Notes: generated by a model from the letters alone, not told the origin. Positions 1 to 9,997 are shown, counted from the first letter of the stretch. The stretch is DNA of 64,000 nucleotides from Methyloprofundus sp. (GCA_012960135.1 DUBW01000037.1:43243-107242), one strand, 5' to 3'. Numbers and translations are program-made.

Positions 1-926
1 TCGGCCATTAAACCAATGGCAAAAGCGCGCCAAACGATAATTGTAAATAAGGCAATCACGGATAAAACGCCCAGTAAACCCAGCTCTTCTGCAATCACAG
101 AAAACAGAAAGTCAGTGTGCGCTTCGGGCAAATAGAACAGCTTTTGTACGCCACTGCCTAGGCCAACACCTGTCCATTCACCGCTTCCAAACGAAATTAA
201 TGCCTGTACCAATTGAAAACTCTTGCCAAAAGGATCTTCCCAGGGATGCAAGAAACTAGTCACCCGTGCAGACCGATAATCAGAAAAAACAACCGCTAAT
301 ATTCCGGCACTTATCACTGCAACGATCAAAAAAATAAATTGCTGTAATCGTGCCCCACTTAAAAACATAACGCCCATGGCAATGGTCAGAATTACCACCG
401 CTGATCCCATATCAGGCTCTAATAACAATAAGCCACAGGCACTGGACAATAAAAACAAGGGTTTCACCAAGCCATAGGCTGACTCTTTAACAAAATCATG
501 ATGCCGGGTTACAAAGCTTGCCATATAAATAACCACAATTAATTTAACCAGTTCAGAGACCTGAATTCTAATTCCTATAACTGACAACCAGCGCATACTA
601 CCATTGACTTTGACACCAACACCCGGTATCAAGACAATTACCAGAAAGATCAATCCAACTACAAATAGCGCTGGCCCTGCTTTTTCCCATACTGCCATGG
701 GAATCAAACCGACAAAAAATCCTGCCATAACACCTAGGCAGATATGTATAAATTGCCTGAAAGGGTAATGAAATACATCACCGGTCAGTTTTGCACCTAA
801 ATGCAAGGATGCCGAGGAGACCATTAAATAACCGATAACGATTAGCGCCACGCCAGCAAAGACCAATGCCTTATCAAAATAGATATGCACTCCTGCCAGC
901 TTTGCTAACTGCTCACCGATATTCAT
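1..926 (-). CDS. ftsW: FtsW, SEDS-family peptidoglycan glycosyltransferase of the divisome (3' part outside window)
   Basis: The reading frame runs from ATG at 926 off the left edge, so about 308 residues are visible and the C-terminus is missing. The translation is a polytopic membrane protein of the SEDS family (FtsW/RodA), which polymerises lipid II into septal glycan with FtsI. It shows the family's GVKVNGSMRWL segment, an LLLLEPDMGSAVVI segment and, late in the visible part, LPEAHTDFLFSVIAEELG, all typical of FtsW. Its ATG overlaps the murD stop (ATGA), so translation is probably coupled. It is the last visible gene of the mraZ-to-ftsW cluster; murG and ftsQAZ would be expected beyond the left edge. 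Confidence 0.95.
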   Translation of the reverse strand, partial: MNIGEQLAKLAGVHIYFDKALVFAGVALIVIGYLMVSSASLHLGAKLTGDVFHYPFRQFIHICLGVMAGFFVGLIPMAVWEKAGPALFVVGLIFLVIVLIPGVGVKVNGSMRWLSVIGIRIQVSELVKLIVVIYMASFVTRHHDFVKESAYGLVKPLFLLSSACGLLLLEPDMGSAVVILTIAMGVMFLSGARLQQFIFLIVAVISAGILAVVFSDYRSARVTSFLHPWEDPFGKSFQLVQALISFGSGEWTGVGLGSGVQKLFYLPEAHTDFLFSVIAEELGLLGVLSVIALFTIIVWRAFAIGLMA

Positions 927-2296
927 TTTTGTAATGCCTTTACTTCGCTGACAAACATGTTGCCTCGTTCCTTATAATTGGTAAATTGATCCATGCTTGC
1001 ACAAGCGGGTGATAACAATACGGTGTCGCCAGTCTGGGCAATTTTTTGTGCCTCTTTGACCGCTTTTTTTAAAGTACCTAAGTCAAGCACAGCAATGCAA
1101 TCATTCACAGCCTGTTTAATCAGCTGACTATCCTTGCCAATTAGCAACAATGCTTTAACTTTTGTTTTTAGCAAGGGAACAAGATCACTCATATCTGCTG
1201 CTTTGGCATCTCCCCCTGCAATCAATACCACGCTGGCATCTTTAAAATTCTGTAGTGCAGCGACACAAGCGCCCACATTCGTTGCCTTGGAATCATTAAC
1301 CCAGCTAACATCATCGATTTTGGCAACAAATTGCACTCGATGCTTTAAGCCTTTATAACTGCGCAACGCACTGCACATCGCAGCTTCTGGAAGCCCAATA
1401 ACCGATCCTAAAGCCAACGCTGCTAAAGCATTTTTCTGATTATGCACCCCTGAAATTAATAGGTCATCGACCGGCATTATCGCCCGTCCATGAACAGCCA
1501 AGCTTCTACCTTCTGGAGTTTCTAGCACAGTATAATCAGCATTTCCCTGAGTCGCGAAAGTGAGTATTTTTCTATTGCCTTGTGGTTTGATACCCGCATA
1601 TCGGCAATCATTATTGACCACCATGACACCATTACCTGCATAGACCTTTTGCTTTTCTTCTACATAGCTATCAATATTTGCATAGCGATCCAGGTGGTCC
1701 GCCGAAATATTGAGTACTGCTCCCGCTACCGCATTAAGTTGACTGGTGCGCTCCAGTTGAAAACTGGATAGCTCCAAAATATATAACTCCGCCTCGTCAC
1801 TAAGTAACTGCAATGCAGGTATTCCCAGATTGCCTCCCACAGCTACCTTTTTTCCTGCCGCTTTGGCCATATCTCCTAGCAGTGTGGTCACGGTACTTTT
1901 GCCATTAGAGCCGGTGATCGCTACAACGGGTTCTCTCATTGCACAGGCAAATAAATCTATATCACTTATTGAACGCACTCCTCTGGCGAGTGCCTGCTGA
2001 ATAATAGGCTCCTGCATGGAAACCCCGGGGCTAACGACCATATGGCTTGCAACATCAAATACAGTCTGGTCAAAACCACCCGTAAAAATGGCAACATCCG
2101 GCATCTCAGCCAATAATTTATCGTTAAAAGGCGGATTTTTCCTGCTATCGACAATGGCAAACTGCAAGCCCAGGCGATGCAAGAAATAAGCGACAGATAA
2201 ACCGGTCACACCCAGACTCACTACGACAACTTTGGAGTTCTCCTTATCTAAAGAAAACTGAGTATCGAGCGCGGTTAAAATGTCATCATTTGTCAT
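923..2296 (-). CDS. murD: UDP-N-acetylmuramoyl-L-alanine--D-glutamate ligase
   Basis: Cytoplasmic Mur ligase adding D-glutamate to UDP-MurNAc-L-Ala. The 457 residues match the usual length. An N-terminal Rossmann-like segment (VVVVSLGVTGLSVAYFL, about 23-39) binds the UDP-substrate. The ATP loop GSNGKST is at 129-135, followed by the central domain and a C-terminal domain with LLSPACASMDQF. It lies 3 bp after mraY and overlaps ftsW by 4 bp. This is the normal dcw position, so the assignment is secure. Confidence 0.97.
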   Translation of the reverse strand: MTNDDILTALDTQFSLDKENSKVVVVSLGVTGLSVAYFLHRLGLQFAIVDSRKNPPFNDKLLAEMPDVAIFTGGFDQTVFDVASHMVVSPGVSMQEPIIQQALARGVRSISDIDLFACAMREPVVAITGSNGKSTVTTLLGDMAKAAGKKVAVGGNLGIPALQLLSDEAELYILELSSFQLERTSQLNAVAGAVLNISADHLDRYANIDSYVEEKQKVYAGNGVMVVNNDCRYAGIKPQGNRKILTFATQGNADYTVLETPEGRSLAVHGRAIMPVDDLLISGVHNQKNALAALALGSVIGLPEAAMCSALRSYKGLKHRVQFVAKIDDVSWVNDSKATNVGACVAALQNFKDASVVLIAGGDAKAADMSDLVPLLKTKVKALLLIGKDSQLIKQAVNDCIAVLDLGTLKKAVKEAQKIAQTGDTVLLSPACASMDQFTNYKERGNMFVSEVKALQK

Positions 2297-2299
2297 CTG

Positions 2300-3382
2300 C
2301 TATCTCAACTTCAATGTTGCTAAGCCAACTAACACCAGGATAAAAGTAATAATCCAGAACCTGACAATAATTCTAGGCTCAGGCCAGCCTTTTAATTCTA
2401 AATGATGATGGATCGGTGCCATTCTAAAAATTCGCTTGCCGGTTAACTTAAATGAAGCCACCTGCATAATGACCGACACCGTTTCCATAACAAATACACC
2501 ACCCATGATCAGCAGCACTATCTCCTGCCTGACTAATACGGCAACGACACCGAGTGCCGCGCCTAATGCCAGCGCACCTACATCGCCCATAAAGACCATC
2601 GCTGGATAAGCGTTAAACCATAAAAACCCCAAGCCCGCTCCCACCAGAGCTGCGCAAAAGACAATCAACTCTCCTGCTTTGGGTATATAAGGAATAGCCA
2701 GATATTCGGCAAACATCATATGCCCTGTCAGATAGGCAAAAATAGCTAATGCACCAGCGACCATCACTGTGGGCAAAATCGCCAGACCATCCAGACCATC
2801 GGTTAGGTTCACTGCGTTGCTGGTGCCGACGATAACAAAATAGGTCAATACCACATACGTCCAGCCCATATCGATCATCACGTGTTTAAAAAACGGTACG
2901 ATAAACTGGGTTTCCGCTGGCACTTGTGCTGTTTTAAATAAATAGATAGCGGCAGTAAGCGCAATCACTGACTGCCAGAAATATTTAGCTCGTGCCGATA
3001 AGCCGTCACTATTGCCTAACTTCACTTTTTTATAATCATCGACAAAACCGATGACGCCGTAAGTCATGGTGACTAATAACGCGACCCAGATATAGCTATT
3101 TTCCAGATCGCCCCAAAGCAAGGTGCTGGTTGCTATACCGACTAGAATCAGAGTCCCGCCCATGGTCGGGGTGCCTGCCTTTTCATAATGGCTCTCCGGC
3201 CCATCATCCCGTATGCTTTGCGCAATCTTCTTATTACTTAAGCGCCGAATCATGCCTGGCCCCACTATAAAAGAAATCATTAAGGCAGTCAGGGCGCTTA
3301 AAATTGCGCGCAAGGTTAAATACTGGAATACTCTAAAGCCTGATTCAAATTCGGTTAAATAATCAAAAAAATACAGTAACAT
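2300..3382 (-). CDS. mraY: Phospho-N-acetylmuramoyl-pentapeptide transferase (lipid I synthase)
   Basis: Integral membrane enzyme transferring phospho-MurNAc-pentapeptide to undecaprenyl phosphate. The 360 residues form about ten hydrophobic segments. GPESH and GTPTMGG follow the first helix, the catalytic aspartate pair FVDDYKK places D115/D116, NLTDGLDG is at 192-199, and HHHLELKGW is near the C-terminus. The N-terminus (MLLYFFDYL...[10 protein letters not shown]) aligns with the E. coli form, which supports the start at 3382. It sits 1 bp after murF and 3 bp before murD. Confidence 0.97.
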   Translation of the reverse strand: MLLYFFDYLTEFESGFRVFQYLTLRAILSALTALMISFIVGPGMIRRLSNKKIAQSIRDDGPESHYEKAGTPTMGGTLILVGIATSTLLWGDLENSYIWVALLVTMTYGVIGFVDDYKKVKLGNSDGLSARAKYFWQSVIALTAAIYLFKTAQVPAETQFIVPFFKHVMIDMGWTYVVLTYFVIVGTSNAVNLTDGLDGLAILPTVMVAGALAIFAYLTGHMMFAEYLAIPYIPKAGELIVFCAALVGAGLGFLWFNAYPAMVFMGDVGALALGAALGVVAVLVRQEIVLLIMGGVFVMETVSVIMQVASFKLTGKRIFRMAPIHHHLELKGWPEPRIIVRFWIITFILVLVGLATLKLR

Positions 3383-3383
3383 G

Positions 3384-4745
3384 CTAGTTCCCCGTTACGT
3401 TTAATAATGCATTAACCACAACTTCCATTTTCTGAGCCCTGGAACCTTTTACCAATAGTGTTTGCTCTGGTGTTATTTGTTCTTTTACTGATTTAATCAA
3501 ATCATCTTGTGCAGCAAAATATTCAGCTCCTGCACCGAATGCCTGCACCGTGTTTTCTGCCATTGCCCCAGTTGCAAACAAACGCTGTACCCCTGCATTT
3601 TTAATGTCTCTACCCATCTCGCTATGTATGTGCTCACTGTCAGCACCCAATTCGCCAAAAGCACCTAAAGCGAGCCATTTTTCTCCCGGGCACTGTTTTA
3701 ATACTTCTAATGCCACTGCTAATGAAGCAGGATTGGCGTTATAGGTATCATTAATCAATTTAATACCTGAGTCGGATGCAAATAATTGCAAGCGACCGTT
3801 AACCACCTTAACGCGTTTCAAGCCAGTCTGAATCTGTTTTAGATCGATACCTAATGCTAGACAGGCGGCACTAGCTGCCAGCGCATTTTTTACATTATGC
3901 TCACCTGCTAAAACCAACTCGACAGGTACTTTGTTACCATCCGCAACTAAATCAAAGTAGGTTTTAAATTGCTGATCTTGCACTTGGGTAATAATGTTTT
4001 CAGCACTTATATCTGCAGCCTGTTTCAGGCCAAATGATAGTACCTTCCGCTCTTCAGCCAGTCCTTTCCATAGACCATAAAAATGATCATCGGCATTGAG
4101 AATAGCAATACCATCATCATCTAATGATTGAATAATTTCAGCTTTAGCATTCGCCACCCCTTCTATACTGCCAAAACCTTCAATATGCGCCGGACCCACA
4201 TTGGTAATCACTGCGACATCAGGCCTAGCATAGTGACTGGTATAGGCAATTTCGCCACGATGGTTCGCGCCCATTTCTATCACTGCATACTGCTGCTGCT
4301 TCAGGCGTAATAATGTTAAAGGTACACCGATGTCGTTATTAAAGTTGCCTTGCGTAAATAACACTTGAGAGTTAACTGCCAGAATTGTGGCAATCATTTC
4401 TTTTACAGTAGTCTTGCCGTTACTTCCGGTAATGGCACAAACTTTTAGCTGCAACTTGTTTCTTATTGCACCAGCCAGCTCCGCTAACGCAATTCGGGTG
4501 TCTTTAACAACAAGCTGTGGCAAATCGGTGTCTCCTTTTTTGCTAACAATTAGGGCGCCTGCACCCTGTTGTTGCGCCTGAGCTATAAAATCGTGACCGT
4601 CAAACTGCTCACCTTTAATGGCTAAATAAATATCACCCCTGGATAAAGTACGCGTATCAATACTAAGCCCAGAAATAGGCACTGAGGTACCGACTAGCTC
4701 TGCCTTTAGGATTTCGCTTATTTCATTCAATGTCAGAGTCATCAT
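3384..4745 (-). CDS. murF: UDP-N-acetylmuramoyl-tripeptide--D-alanyl-D-alanine ligase
   Basis: Mur ligase that completes the UDP-MurNAc-pentapeptide by adding D-Ala-D-Ala. It has 453 residues, the N-terminal substrate domain containing [11 protein letters not shown], the ATP loop GSNGKTT at 107-113, and [10 protein letters not shown] in the central/C-terminal region, all typical of MurF. Its start overlaps the murE stop by 4 bp. It could begin at the second methionine with little difference. Confidence 0.97.
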   Translation of the reverse strand: MMTLTLNEISEILKAELVGTSVPISGLSIDTRTLSRGDIYLAIKGEQFDGHDFIAQAQQQGAGALIVSKKGDTDLPQLVVKDTRIALAELAGAIRNKLQLKVCAITGSNGKTTVKEMIATILAVNSQVLFTQGNFNNDIGVPLTLLRLKQQQYAVIEMGANHRGEIAYTSHYARPDVAVITNVGPAHIEGFGSIEGVANAKAEIIQSLDDDGIAILNADDHFYGLWKGLAEERKVLSFGLKQAADISAENIITQVQDQQFKTYFDLVADGNKVPVELVLAGEHNVKNALAASAACLALGIDLKQIQTGLKRVKVVNGRLQLFASDSGIKLINDTYNANPASLAVALEVLKQCPGEKWLALGAFGELGADSEHIHSEMGRDIKNAGVQRLFATGAMAENTVQAFGAGAEYFAAQDDLIKSVKEQITPEQTLLVKGSRAQKMEVVVNALLNVTGN

Positions 4746-6202
4746 GCGGCTAATAACTCCTGTACGATTTCGCGGTCACTGAAAGGATATTTAATACCCT
4801 CTAACTCTTGATAGTCTTCGTGGCCTTTACCAGCAACCAACACAATATCGTGTTCTGAACTCAGCGTAATTCCATGTTCGATGGCTGCCTTGCGATTATT
4901 AATCACCGTGATCTTATCCATCTGTAGCTCGCCGACAATCTGCTTAATAATAGAGTCACCATTTTCAAAGCGCGGGTTATCGTCGGTCACGATAATGCGG
5001 TCTGCTAATTTTTCGGCAATATAGCCCATCTCGGATCGCTTGCCTTTATCTCTATCACCCCCGCAGCCAAACACAACATTTAACTGCGCGGTACAATGCA
5101 ATCTTAAAGTGCTTAACACCTTATTCAAGGCATCGGGAGTATGCGCATAATCCACTACCACCAGCGGCTTTCCGGCACCCCCGGAAAAGCATTCCATACG
5201 CCCTATTACCGGCTTAATATCCTTTATTGCTAATAAGCATTCCGACAATTCCCTACCTGACTCTAATAAAACAGCCAGTACCGCGAGAATATTTTGTAAA
5301 TTAAAATCACCTAACAAACCGGCTGTCAACTTTACCCGCTGCCCCTGCCAAACAACATCGCAGGCTATTCCAGCCAAGGTATAACAAATATTACTGGCTA
5401 TTAAACTTGAATCAGTACTATGTACTTTCCCCTGCAAACTATAAGTTAAGATTCTGACTTCATCTGTTATGGCAGCGATAACACGTTCGGCATAAGTATC
5501 ATCCAGGTTAACCACGATAAATCTTAAATCCGGCCATTTGAGTAATCGTAATTTTGTCTGAAAATAGACCTCCATACTGCCGTGATAATCTAAGTGATCA
5601 CGACTCAGGTTATTAAATACCGCACCACTAAATGTGATTGCATTCACTCGCCCTTGCTCAAGCCCATGCGATGAGACTTCCATCGCAACATTTGTCATGT
5701 CATGTTGATAAAAATGAGCTAATATCTTTTGTAAAGCAAATGCATCGGGCGTGGTATTTAGGGTACTGTGCAACTCAGAGTATCGCCCCCAACCCAATGT
5801 ACCGATAACACCACAGGCATCCATGGCCTGGGCTAAAAACTGACTACAGGATGTTTTTCCATTAGTCCCTGTAATACCGATAATATTCAAGTGCCGTGCA
5901 GGATATTCGTAAAATCTAGCAGCGATACACCCTAAATTCGCCGCTAGATTTTCAACAGCAACCAACGCTATGCCGGTTATATCTGCAGCCAGCTCGCTGC
6001 CCTGTCCTGCACGGTCATAAACAATCGCAACAGCACCTTGCTGCTTAACTTTTTCAGCATAGAGTAAACCATGCTGCTCAGTGCCTGCCACAGCAAAGAA
6101 AACGCCACCCATGGAAATTTCACGGCTATCCAAAGCAATATGAGTGATTTCAGCATCGTGCTTGACACACGCCAGAGCTGTTAATAGATCCGATAATTTC
6201 AT
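4742..6202 (-). CDS. murE: UDP-N-acetylmuramoyl-L-alanyl-D-glutamate--2,6-diaminopimelate ligase
   Basis: Mur ligase adding the third stem-peptide residue. The ATP loop GTNGKTS lies at 112-118. The DNPR motif at 408-411 is the signature of enzymes that select meso-diaminopimelate rather than lysine, so the cell wall should be of the DAP type, matching the dapF and lysA genes later in the window. Its 486 residues are normal. The gene starts 4 bp after the ftsI stop and overlaps murF by 4 bp. Confidence 0.97.
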   Translation of the reverse strand: MKLSDLLTALACVKHDAEITHIALDSREISMGGVFFAVAGTEQHGLLYAEKVKQQGAVAIVYDRAGQGSELAADITGIALVAVENLAANLGCIAARFYEYPARHLNIIGITGTNGKTSCSQFLAQAMDACGVIGTLGWGRYSELHSTLNTTPDAFALQKILAHFYQHDMTNVAMEVSSHGLEQGRVNAITFSGAVFNNLSRDHLDYHGSMEVYFQTKLRLLKWPDLRFIVVNLDDTYAERVIAAITDEVRILTYSLQGKVHSTDSSLIASNICYTLAGIACDVVWQGQRVKLTAGLLGDFNLQNILAVLAVLLESGRELSECLLAIKDIKPVIGRMECFSGGAGKPLVVVDYAHTPDALNKVLSTLRLHCTAQLNVVFGCGGDRDKGKRSEMGYIAEKLADRIIVTDDNPRFENGDSIIKQIVGELQMDKITVINNRKAAIEHGITLSSEHDIVLVAGKGHEDYQELEGIKYPFSDREIVQELLAA

Positions 6203-6206
6203 ATCG

Positions 6207-7961
6207 CTATTTTGTTAATAAGACTGTCATACTCTGCTCTTCATCGGGTGCAATACCTAATAATCTTAACGCTCCACCCATTACTTTGGAGAAAATGGGC
6301 GCGGCCACTAAACCACCGTAATATTGTCCTGCATGCGGTGAATCAACCATAACCGCAATAATTAACTTGGGATCACTTGCAGGTGCCATACCAACAAAAA
6401 CCGCAAAGTAATCATCACTGTATGCCCCGTTCTTAACTTTTTTAACGGTTCCTGTTTTACCCGCGACTCGGTAGCCTTCTACCCGGGCTTTATAGGCGGT
6501 GCCGTCTTTTTTTACCACCTGTTCCAGCATCGTTCTAACACTGACTGCAGTTTTCGGTGATATCACCTGTTGTACATAGTCATCCCGGTCGCGCTTTAGC
6601 AGGCTAACCGAGTGTAATTGCCCATCATCTGCCAGAGCAGTATAAGATCTAGCCAATTGCAAGACCGACATCGACAGGCGATAACCAAATGATAAGGTAG
6701 CCTGTTCAAATTCACTCCAGCCAAAATACTCAGGCAAACTACCACTTGCTTCACCCGGAAAACCTACCCCTGGCGACATACCAAACCCTAATGAATGATA
6801 AAACCGCCAGAAATATTCAGGTGGCATTGATAACGCAATCTTACTGGCGGCAACATTACTCGATTTCTTTAACACACCCGTTAAATTCAAAGTACCGTAG
6901 TCATGACCGTCCTTAACCCACTTTCCTTTTATCCTTAAGTTTTTTGTCGTAAAAAACTGATTCTCTTTAATATAGCCACCGTCCAAAGCTGCAGCAACCA
7001 CCAGTGGTTTCATGGTAGATCCTGGCTCGAATACATCGGTTATTGCTCTATTCCGGTAATGCGAAATGTTCGAGCCTTTGCGTGAGTTCGGATTAAAGGA
7101 AGGCTGATTAACAATTGCCAGCACATTACCTGTTTCTGCTTCTAAAATAACCAACGCTCCGGCCTCTGCCTTATGCTTAGTCACTCCTGCTTTTAATTCT
7201 CTATAAGCCAAGTACTGCAAGCGCTCATCTATGCTTAAGGTGAGGTCCTGGCCAGCTTCAGGCTCTTTAATACTTTCTACATCATACTCAGCAATTACCC
7301 GCCTCGCGCCATCACGAATCACCCGTTTACTACCCGCAACCCCTTTCAGAGTCGAGTTATGCATTAACTCCAGCCCTTCCTGCCCCTGATCATCAATATT
7401 AGTAAAACCCAGTAAATGTGCCGTAACTTCACCCGCAGGATAAAAGCGCTTAAATTCCTTGAGAACAGCGACACCGGGCAAACCTAATGCCTTAACCTTA
7501 ACTGCCAGATACGGTTCTATGCGCCTTTTTAAATAGACAAACTGCTTATTCGAAGCTGGATTAAATGCTCTTTTAACTTTATCCAGCGATATGTCTAATA
7601 ACTTTGCCAGCTGCTTTAGCTTTGTTGCATTGTTTGATTCAGAGCAGATCTGTTTTGCCTTTTTATCGGTTTTTACCTTGCAGTATTGCGGGTTTACCCA
7701 CACAGATTCAACCGGTGCACTAACAGCAAGGCCCTCATCATTGCGGTCCTTAATTTGTCCTCTATAAGCGGCAATTTTCACAGTCCTGACATGTCGGCTG
7801 CGAGCCTGTTTCTGCAAAAATTGCGTATCCAGAACCTGTAGTTGAACTGCTTTCGCCACTAACATTAACATGGCACCAGTCATTAGAATCATTACCAGTT
7901 TTCTTCTACCTGAAAAGTCATCTGCTTGCTTATTGTTGTTTTTCTTTTCAGCTTGCAACAT
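6207..7961 (-). CDS. ftsI: Peptidoglycan D,D-transpeptidase FtsI (PBP3)
   Basis: Septal class B penicillin-binding protein that cross-links glycan made by FtsW. A basic, asparagine-rich cytoplasmic tail precedes one membrane segment (about 21-38). The PBP dimerisation domain follows, then the transpeptidase domain with S315-T-M-K318 (nucleophile and base), S367-S-N369 and K502-T-G-T505. The 584 residues match the family. The gene lies 2 bp after ftsL and 4 bp before murE. Confidence 0.97.
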   Translation of the reverse strand: MLQAEKKNNNKQADDFSGRRKLVMILMTGAMLMLVAKAVQLQVLDTQFLQKQARSRHVRTVKIAAYRGQIKDRNDEGLAVSAPVESVWVNPQYCKVKTDKKAKQICSESNNATKLKQLAKLLDISLDKVKRAFNPASNKQFVYLKRRIEPYLAVKVKALGLPGVAVLKEFKRFYPAGEVTAHLLGFTNIDDQGQEGLELMHNSTLKGVAGSKRVIRDGARRVIAEYDVESIKEPEAGQDLTLSIDERLQYLAYRELKAGVTKHKAEAGALVILEAETGNVLAIVNQPSFNPNSRKGSNISHYRNRAITDVFEPGSTMKPLVVAAALDGGYIKENQFFTTKNLRIKGKWVKDGHDYGTLNLTGVLKKSSNVAASKIALSMPPEYFWRFYHSLGFGMSPGVGFPGEASGSLPEYFGWSEFEQATLSFGYRLSMSVLQLARSYTALADDGQLHSVSLLKRDRDDYVQQVISPKTAVSVRTMLEQVVKKDGTAYKARVEGYRVAGKTGTVKKVKNGAYSDDYFAVFVGMAPASDPKLIIAVMVDSPHAGQYYGGLVAAPIFSKVMGGALRLLGIAPDEEQSMTVLLTK

Positions 7962-7963
7962 TA

Positions 7964-8230
7964 TCAGAGCCGTATATAAACAATAGCTTTTCTGTCTAAC
8001 TCAATTAATCCCATTTTCTTTCTCGCTATTTTTTCTACGCGATTATGCTCAGCTAACATTCGCTCTTCTATGGTCAGTCGCTCCCAGCGAACTTGCAGTC
8101 GATCTAACTCCTGCTCGGTTTTTTGTATCGCTATAAAAACCAACCGGGAATTATGCTTGCTAAAAATAACACCCAATCCAGAACCAACTACGATAAACAA
8201 TAAAACAGCAACCATACTTCGTAGCAACAT
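7964..8230 (-). CDS. ftsL: Cell division protein FtsL
   Basis: Small bitopic divisome protein that partners FtsB and FtsQ. The 88 residues contain a short cytoplasmic end, one membrane segment (about 4-24) and a periplasmic helical stretch rich in Glu, Leu and Arg that fits a coiled coil. Sequence conservation of FtsL is low, so the call rests on size, topology and its position between rsmH and ftsI, with 1 and 2 bp spacers. Confidence 0.9.
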   Translation of the reverse strand: MLLRSMVAVLLFIVVGSGLGVIFSKHNSRLVFIAIQKTEQELDRLQVRWERLTIEERMLAEHNRVEKIARKKMGLIELDRKAIVYIRL

Positions 8231-8231
8231 A

Positions 8232-9173
8232 CTATTTACGTTGCGCTATACGCATTACTGCGCTACGCGATCTGGGATTTTCTGCCAATTCCTGCTTACC
8301 TGCTTTAATCGCTTTGCCGCATTTTTTTAATCTTATGGCTGCCAGCTCTTCGGGCTGAAACGGTAATTTACTCGACGTATACTTGCCTCTTGACTCATCT
8401 CTGATAAAGCGCTTAGCAATTCTATCTTCCAGCGAATGAAAAGAAATAACCGCCATTATGCCGCCACTCGCCAATACATTTACCGCCTGATCCAGCACCG
8501 TTGTTATTTCTTCTAACTCCCGATTTACGGCTATCCTGACTGCCTGAAAACTTCGCGTTGCTGGGTGTTTATGCTTTTCTTTAAAGGGTATCGCCTCGAC
8601 TAGTAAATCAACAAACTGCTGAGTTGTTACTAAAGGTTTTTCAGCTCTTTGGGTCACGACCGCATTAGCGATACGCCGTGCAAATCGCTCTTCACCATAA
8701 TCAAACAACACTTGCACCAGGTCTTCTTCAGTAACACTGGCCAGCCATTCTGCTGCCGAGAGACCAGTAGTACAGTCCATACGCATATCCAGCGGCCCAT
8801 CCCGCATAAAACTAAAGCCCCGCTGAGCATTATCTAGTTGTGGCGATGAAACGCCAAAATCCAAAAGAATACCATCCACCTTTCCTTGCCAGCCCCTTTT
8901 CTCAACTACCTCCTGTAACTGTGAAAAACAACAATGTTCTAATTGAAAACGCACATCTTTGTCCAATTCCTGCGCATATTCAGACTGTATAGCATCCAGA
9001 TCCCTGTCTAGCGCTAACAATTGCCCTCCAGACCCTAACTGCTGAAGTATGCCGCCACTATGTCCACCGCGTCCAAACGTACAGTCTATATAAATCCCGT
9101 CAGGTTTTATCGATAGCTCATGCAGTGCTTCATTAAATAATACCGGTAAATGCATGTTTTCTTTTCTTATCAA
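8232..9173 (-). CDS. rsmH: 16S rRNA (cytosine(1402)-N4)-methyltransferase
   Basis: SAM-dependent methyltransferase (old name MraW) modifying C1402 of 16S rRNA. Its 313 residues carry the N-terminal HLPVLFNEAL, the SAM-binding DCTFGRGGHSGGIL loop at about residues 30-43, LLDFGVSSPQLD and the late VISFHSLEDRI motif. The start at 9173 overlaps the mraZ stop by 4 bp; a second methionine at residue 7 (MHLPVLFNE) is an equally plausible start. Confidence 0.97.
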   Translation of the reverse strand: MIRKENMHLPVLFNEALHELSIKPDGIYIDCTFGRGGHSGGILQQLGSGGQLLALDRDLDAIQSEYAQELDKDVRFQLEHCCFSQLQEVVEKRGWQGKVDGILLDFGVSSPQLDNAQRGFSFMRDGPLDMRMDCTTGLSAAEWLASVTEEDLVQVLFDYGEERFARRIANAVVTQRAEKPLVTTQQFVDLLVEAIPFKEKHKHPATRSFQAVRIAVNRELEEITTVLDQAVNVLASGGIMAVISFHSLEDRIAKRFIRDESRGKYTSSKLPFQPEELAAIRLKKCGKAIKAGKQELAENPRSRSAVMRIAQRK

Positions 9174-9637
9174 AAGGACAAGTTTTCCAACTCATCCAGA
9201 CCCTCATCATCATCGCCTTCAAGCCAATCATTCTCTTTAGCATTCCAGGCGTCTTCATTCCATATTTCAAATTTATTTAACTGCCCCACTAAAATCAACT
9301 TCTTTTCCATGCCGGCAAATTTTCTCAATTTTTCAGATAGCAATAGGCGACCCTGCGCATCCATTTCAGTTTCTGTAGCATTACCAATCAGGAAGCGGCG
9401 TAATTTGCCAGCCATTTTGTTTAAAGTAGGCAGTTTGCTAACGGTTAATTCCAGCTTTTCCCATTCAGGCAGCGGATAAAGCCATAAACAACCCGGCTCA
9501 CCTATGCATTTCTCATTCACAGCGACGGTCACAACTAGCTGACGCTCGCAACAATCCTGTAATTCCTCTCGAAACCGAGTAGGAATTGCAAACCGTCCTT
9601 TTGCGTCTAAATTGATTGCTGTTACACCACGAAACAT
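9170..9637 (-). CDS. mraZ: Transcriptional regulator MraZ
   Basis: First gene of the division/wall cluster. The 155-residue protein has two SpoVT/AbrB-like repeats, with FRGVTAINLDAKGRFAIP at the N-terminus and ATETEMDAQGRLLLSEKLR in the second half. MraZ proteins form rings and repress their own promoter by binding short direct repeats. Such repeats and a sigma70 promoter are visible directly upstream (9671-9746), so autoregulation is likely here. Confidence 0.96.
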   Translation of the reverse strand: MFRGVTAINLDAKGRFAIPTRFREELQDCCERQLVVTVAVNEKCIGEPGCLWLYPLPEWEKLELTVSKLPTLNKMAGKLRRFLIGNATETEMDAQGRLLLSEKLRKFAGMEKKLILVGQLNKFEIWNEDAWNAKENDWLEGDDDEGLDELENLSF

Positions 9638-9670
9638 TTTTTCCCTTTCCTAGTCATTTTTTTCTAAAAA

Positions 9671-9712
9671 AACCTACTTTCCACCACTTTCTACTACTTT
9701 CTACCACTTTTT
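9671..9712 (-). promoter_or_regulatory. MraZ operator: direct repeats with 10-bp spacing
   Basis: On the minus strand, four copies of AAAGT(G/A)G-type units follow each other every 10 bp between the promoter and the mraZ start: AAAGTGGTAG, AAAGTAGTAG, AAAGTGGTGG and AAAGTAGG. Arrays of AAAGTGG/GTGG-type repeats at helical spacing are the known MraZ binding site in several bacteria. The array covers the predicted transcription start and leader, a suitable place for repression. Confidence 0.75.
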
Positions 9713-9717
9713 AATAG

Positions 9718-9746
9718 ACTATAGGTTTCTAGTACCGTTTAGTCAA
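9718..9746 (-). promoter_or_regulatory. Sigma70-type promoter of the mraZ-ftsW cluster
   Basis: On the minus strand, TTGACT (9741-9746) and TATAGT (9718-9723) are separated by exactly 17 bp, close to the sigma70 consensus. Transcription would start near 9710, at the upstream edge of the MraZ repeat array and about 75 nt before the mraZ ATG. Confidence 0.7.
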
Positions 9747-9880
9747 GGAGGATTTAGAATAATTTCCCTTTTTTGACAATGACTTAGATAACCCCCTCCA
9801 TAATAAACACAAAAAAAAATTAACAAAACAAAACCACAATAAATTTCAACTATTTGTTTTTTTTTCTTAATGTAAATTCT

Positions 9881-9929
9881 AGGTAGGTAGAAAATAACCA
9901 GCCGCTAATATTGATTGCACTACCTACCT
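9881..9929. repeat. 10-bp perfect inverted repeat with tetranucleotide character
   Basis: Arms AGGTAGGTAG (9881-9890) and CTACCTACCT (9920-9929) are perfectly complementary and separated by 29 nt. Neither arm lies in a gene. It could be a dyad operator or an RNA hairpin; no partner is evident. Confidence 0.5.
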
Positions 9930-9960
9930 CTTTATTACCCATACACGACAAAATTTCAGG

Positions 9961-9997
9961 CAATAAAAAACCCACAAAGCAACAAATGCTTTGTGGG
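9961..9997 (-). terminator. Rho-independent terminator after the EGKCG-peptide gene
   Basis: The stem CCCACAAAGC (9971-9980) pairs perfectly with GCTTTGTGGG (9988-9997) around a 7-nt loop. On the minus strand the stem is followed by TTTTTTATTG, so it ends transcripts arriving from mgtE and the small gene at 10045-10404. Confidence 0.8.

Noticed and set aside
9671..9712. Short regularly spaced repeats that could suggest a CRISPR-like or satellite array
   Set aside because: The 10-bp spacing, four units and position between a promoter and mraZ fit a MraZ operator far better; there are no spacers of CRISPR length.
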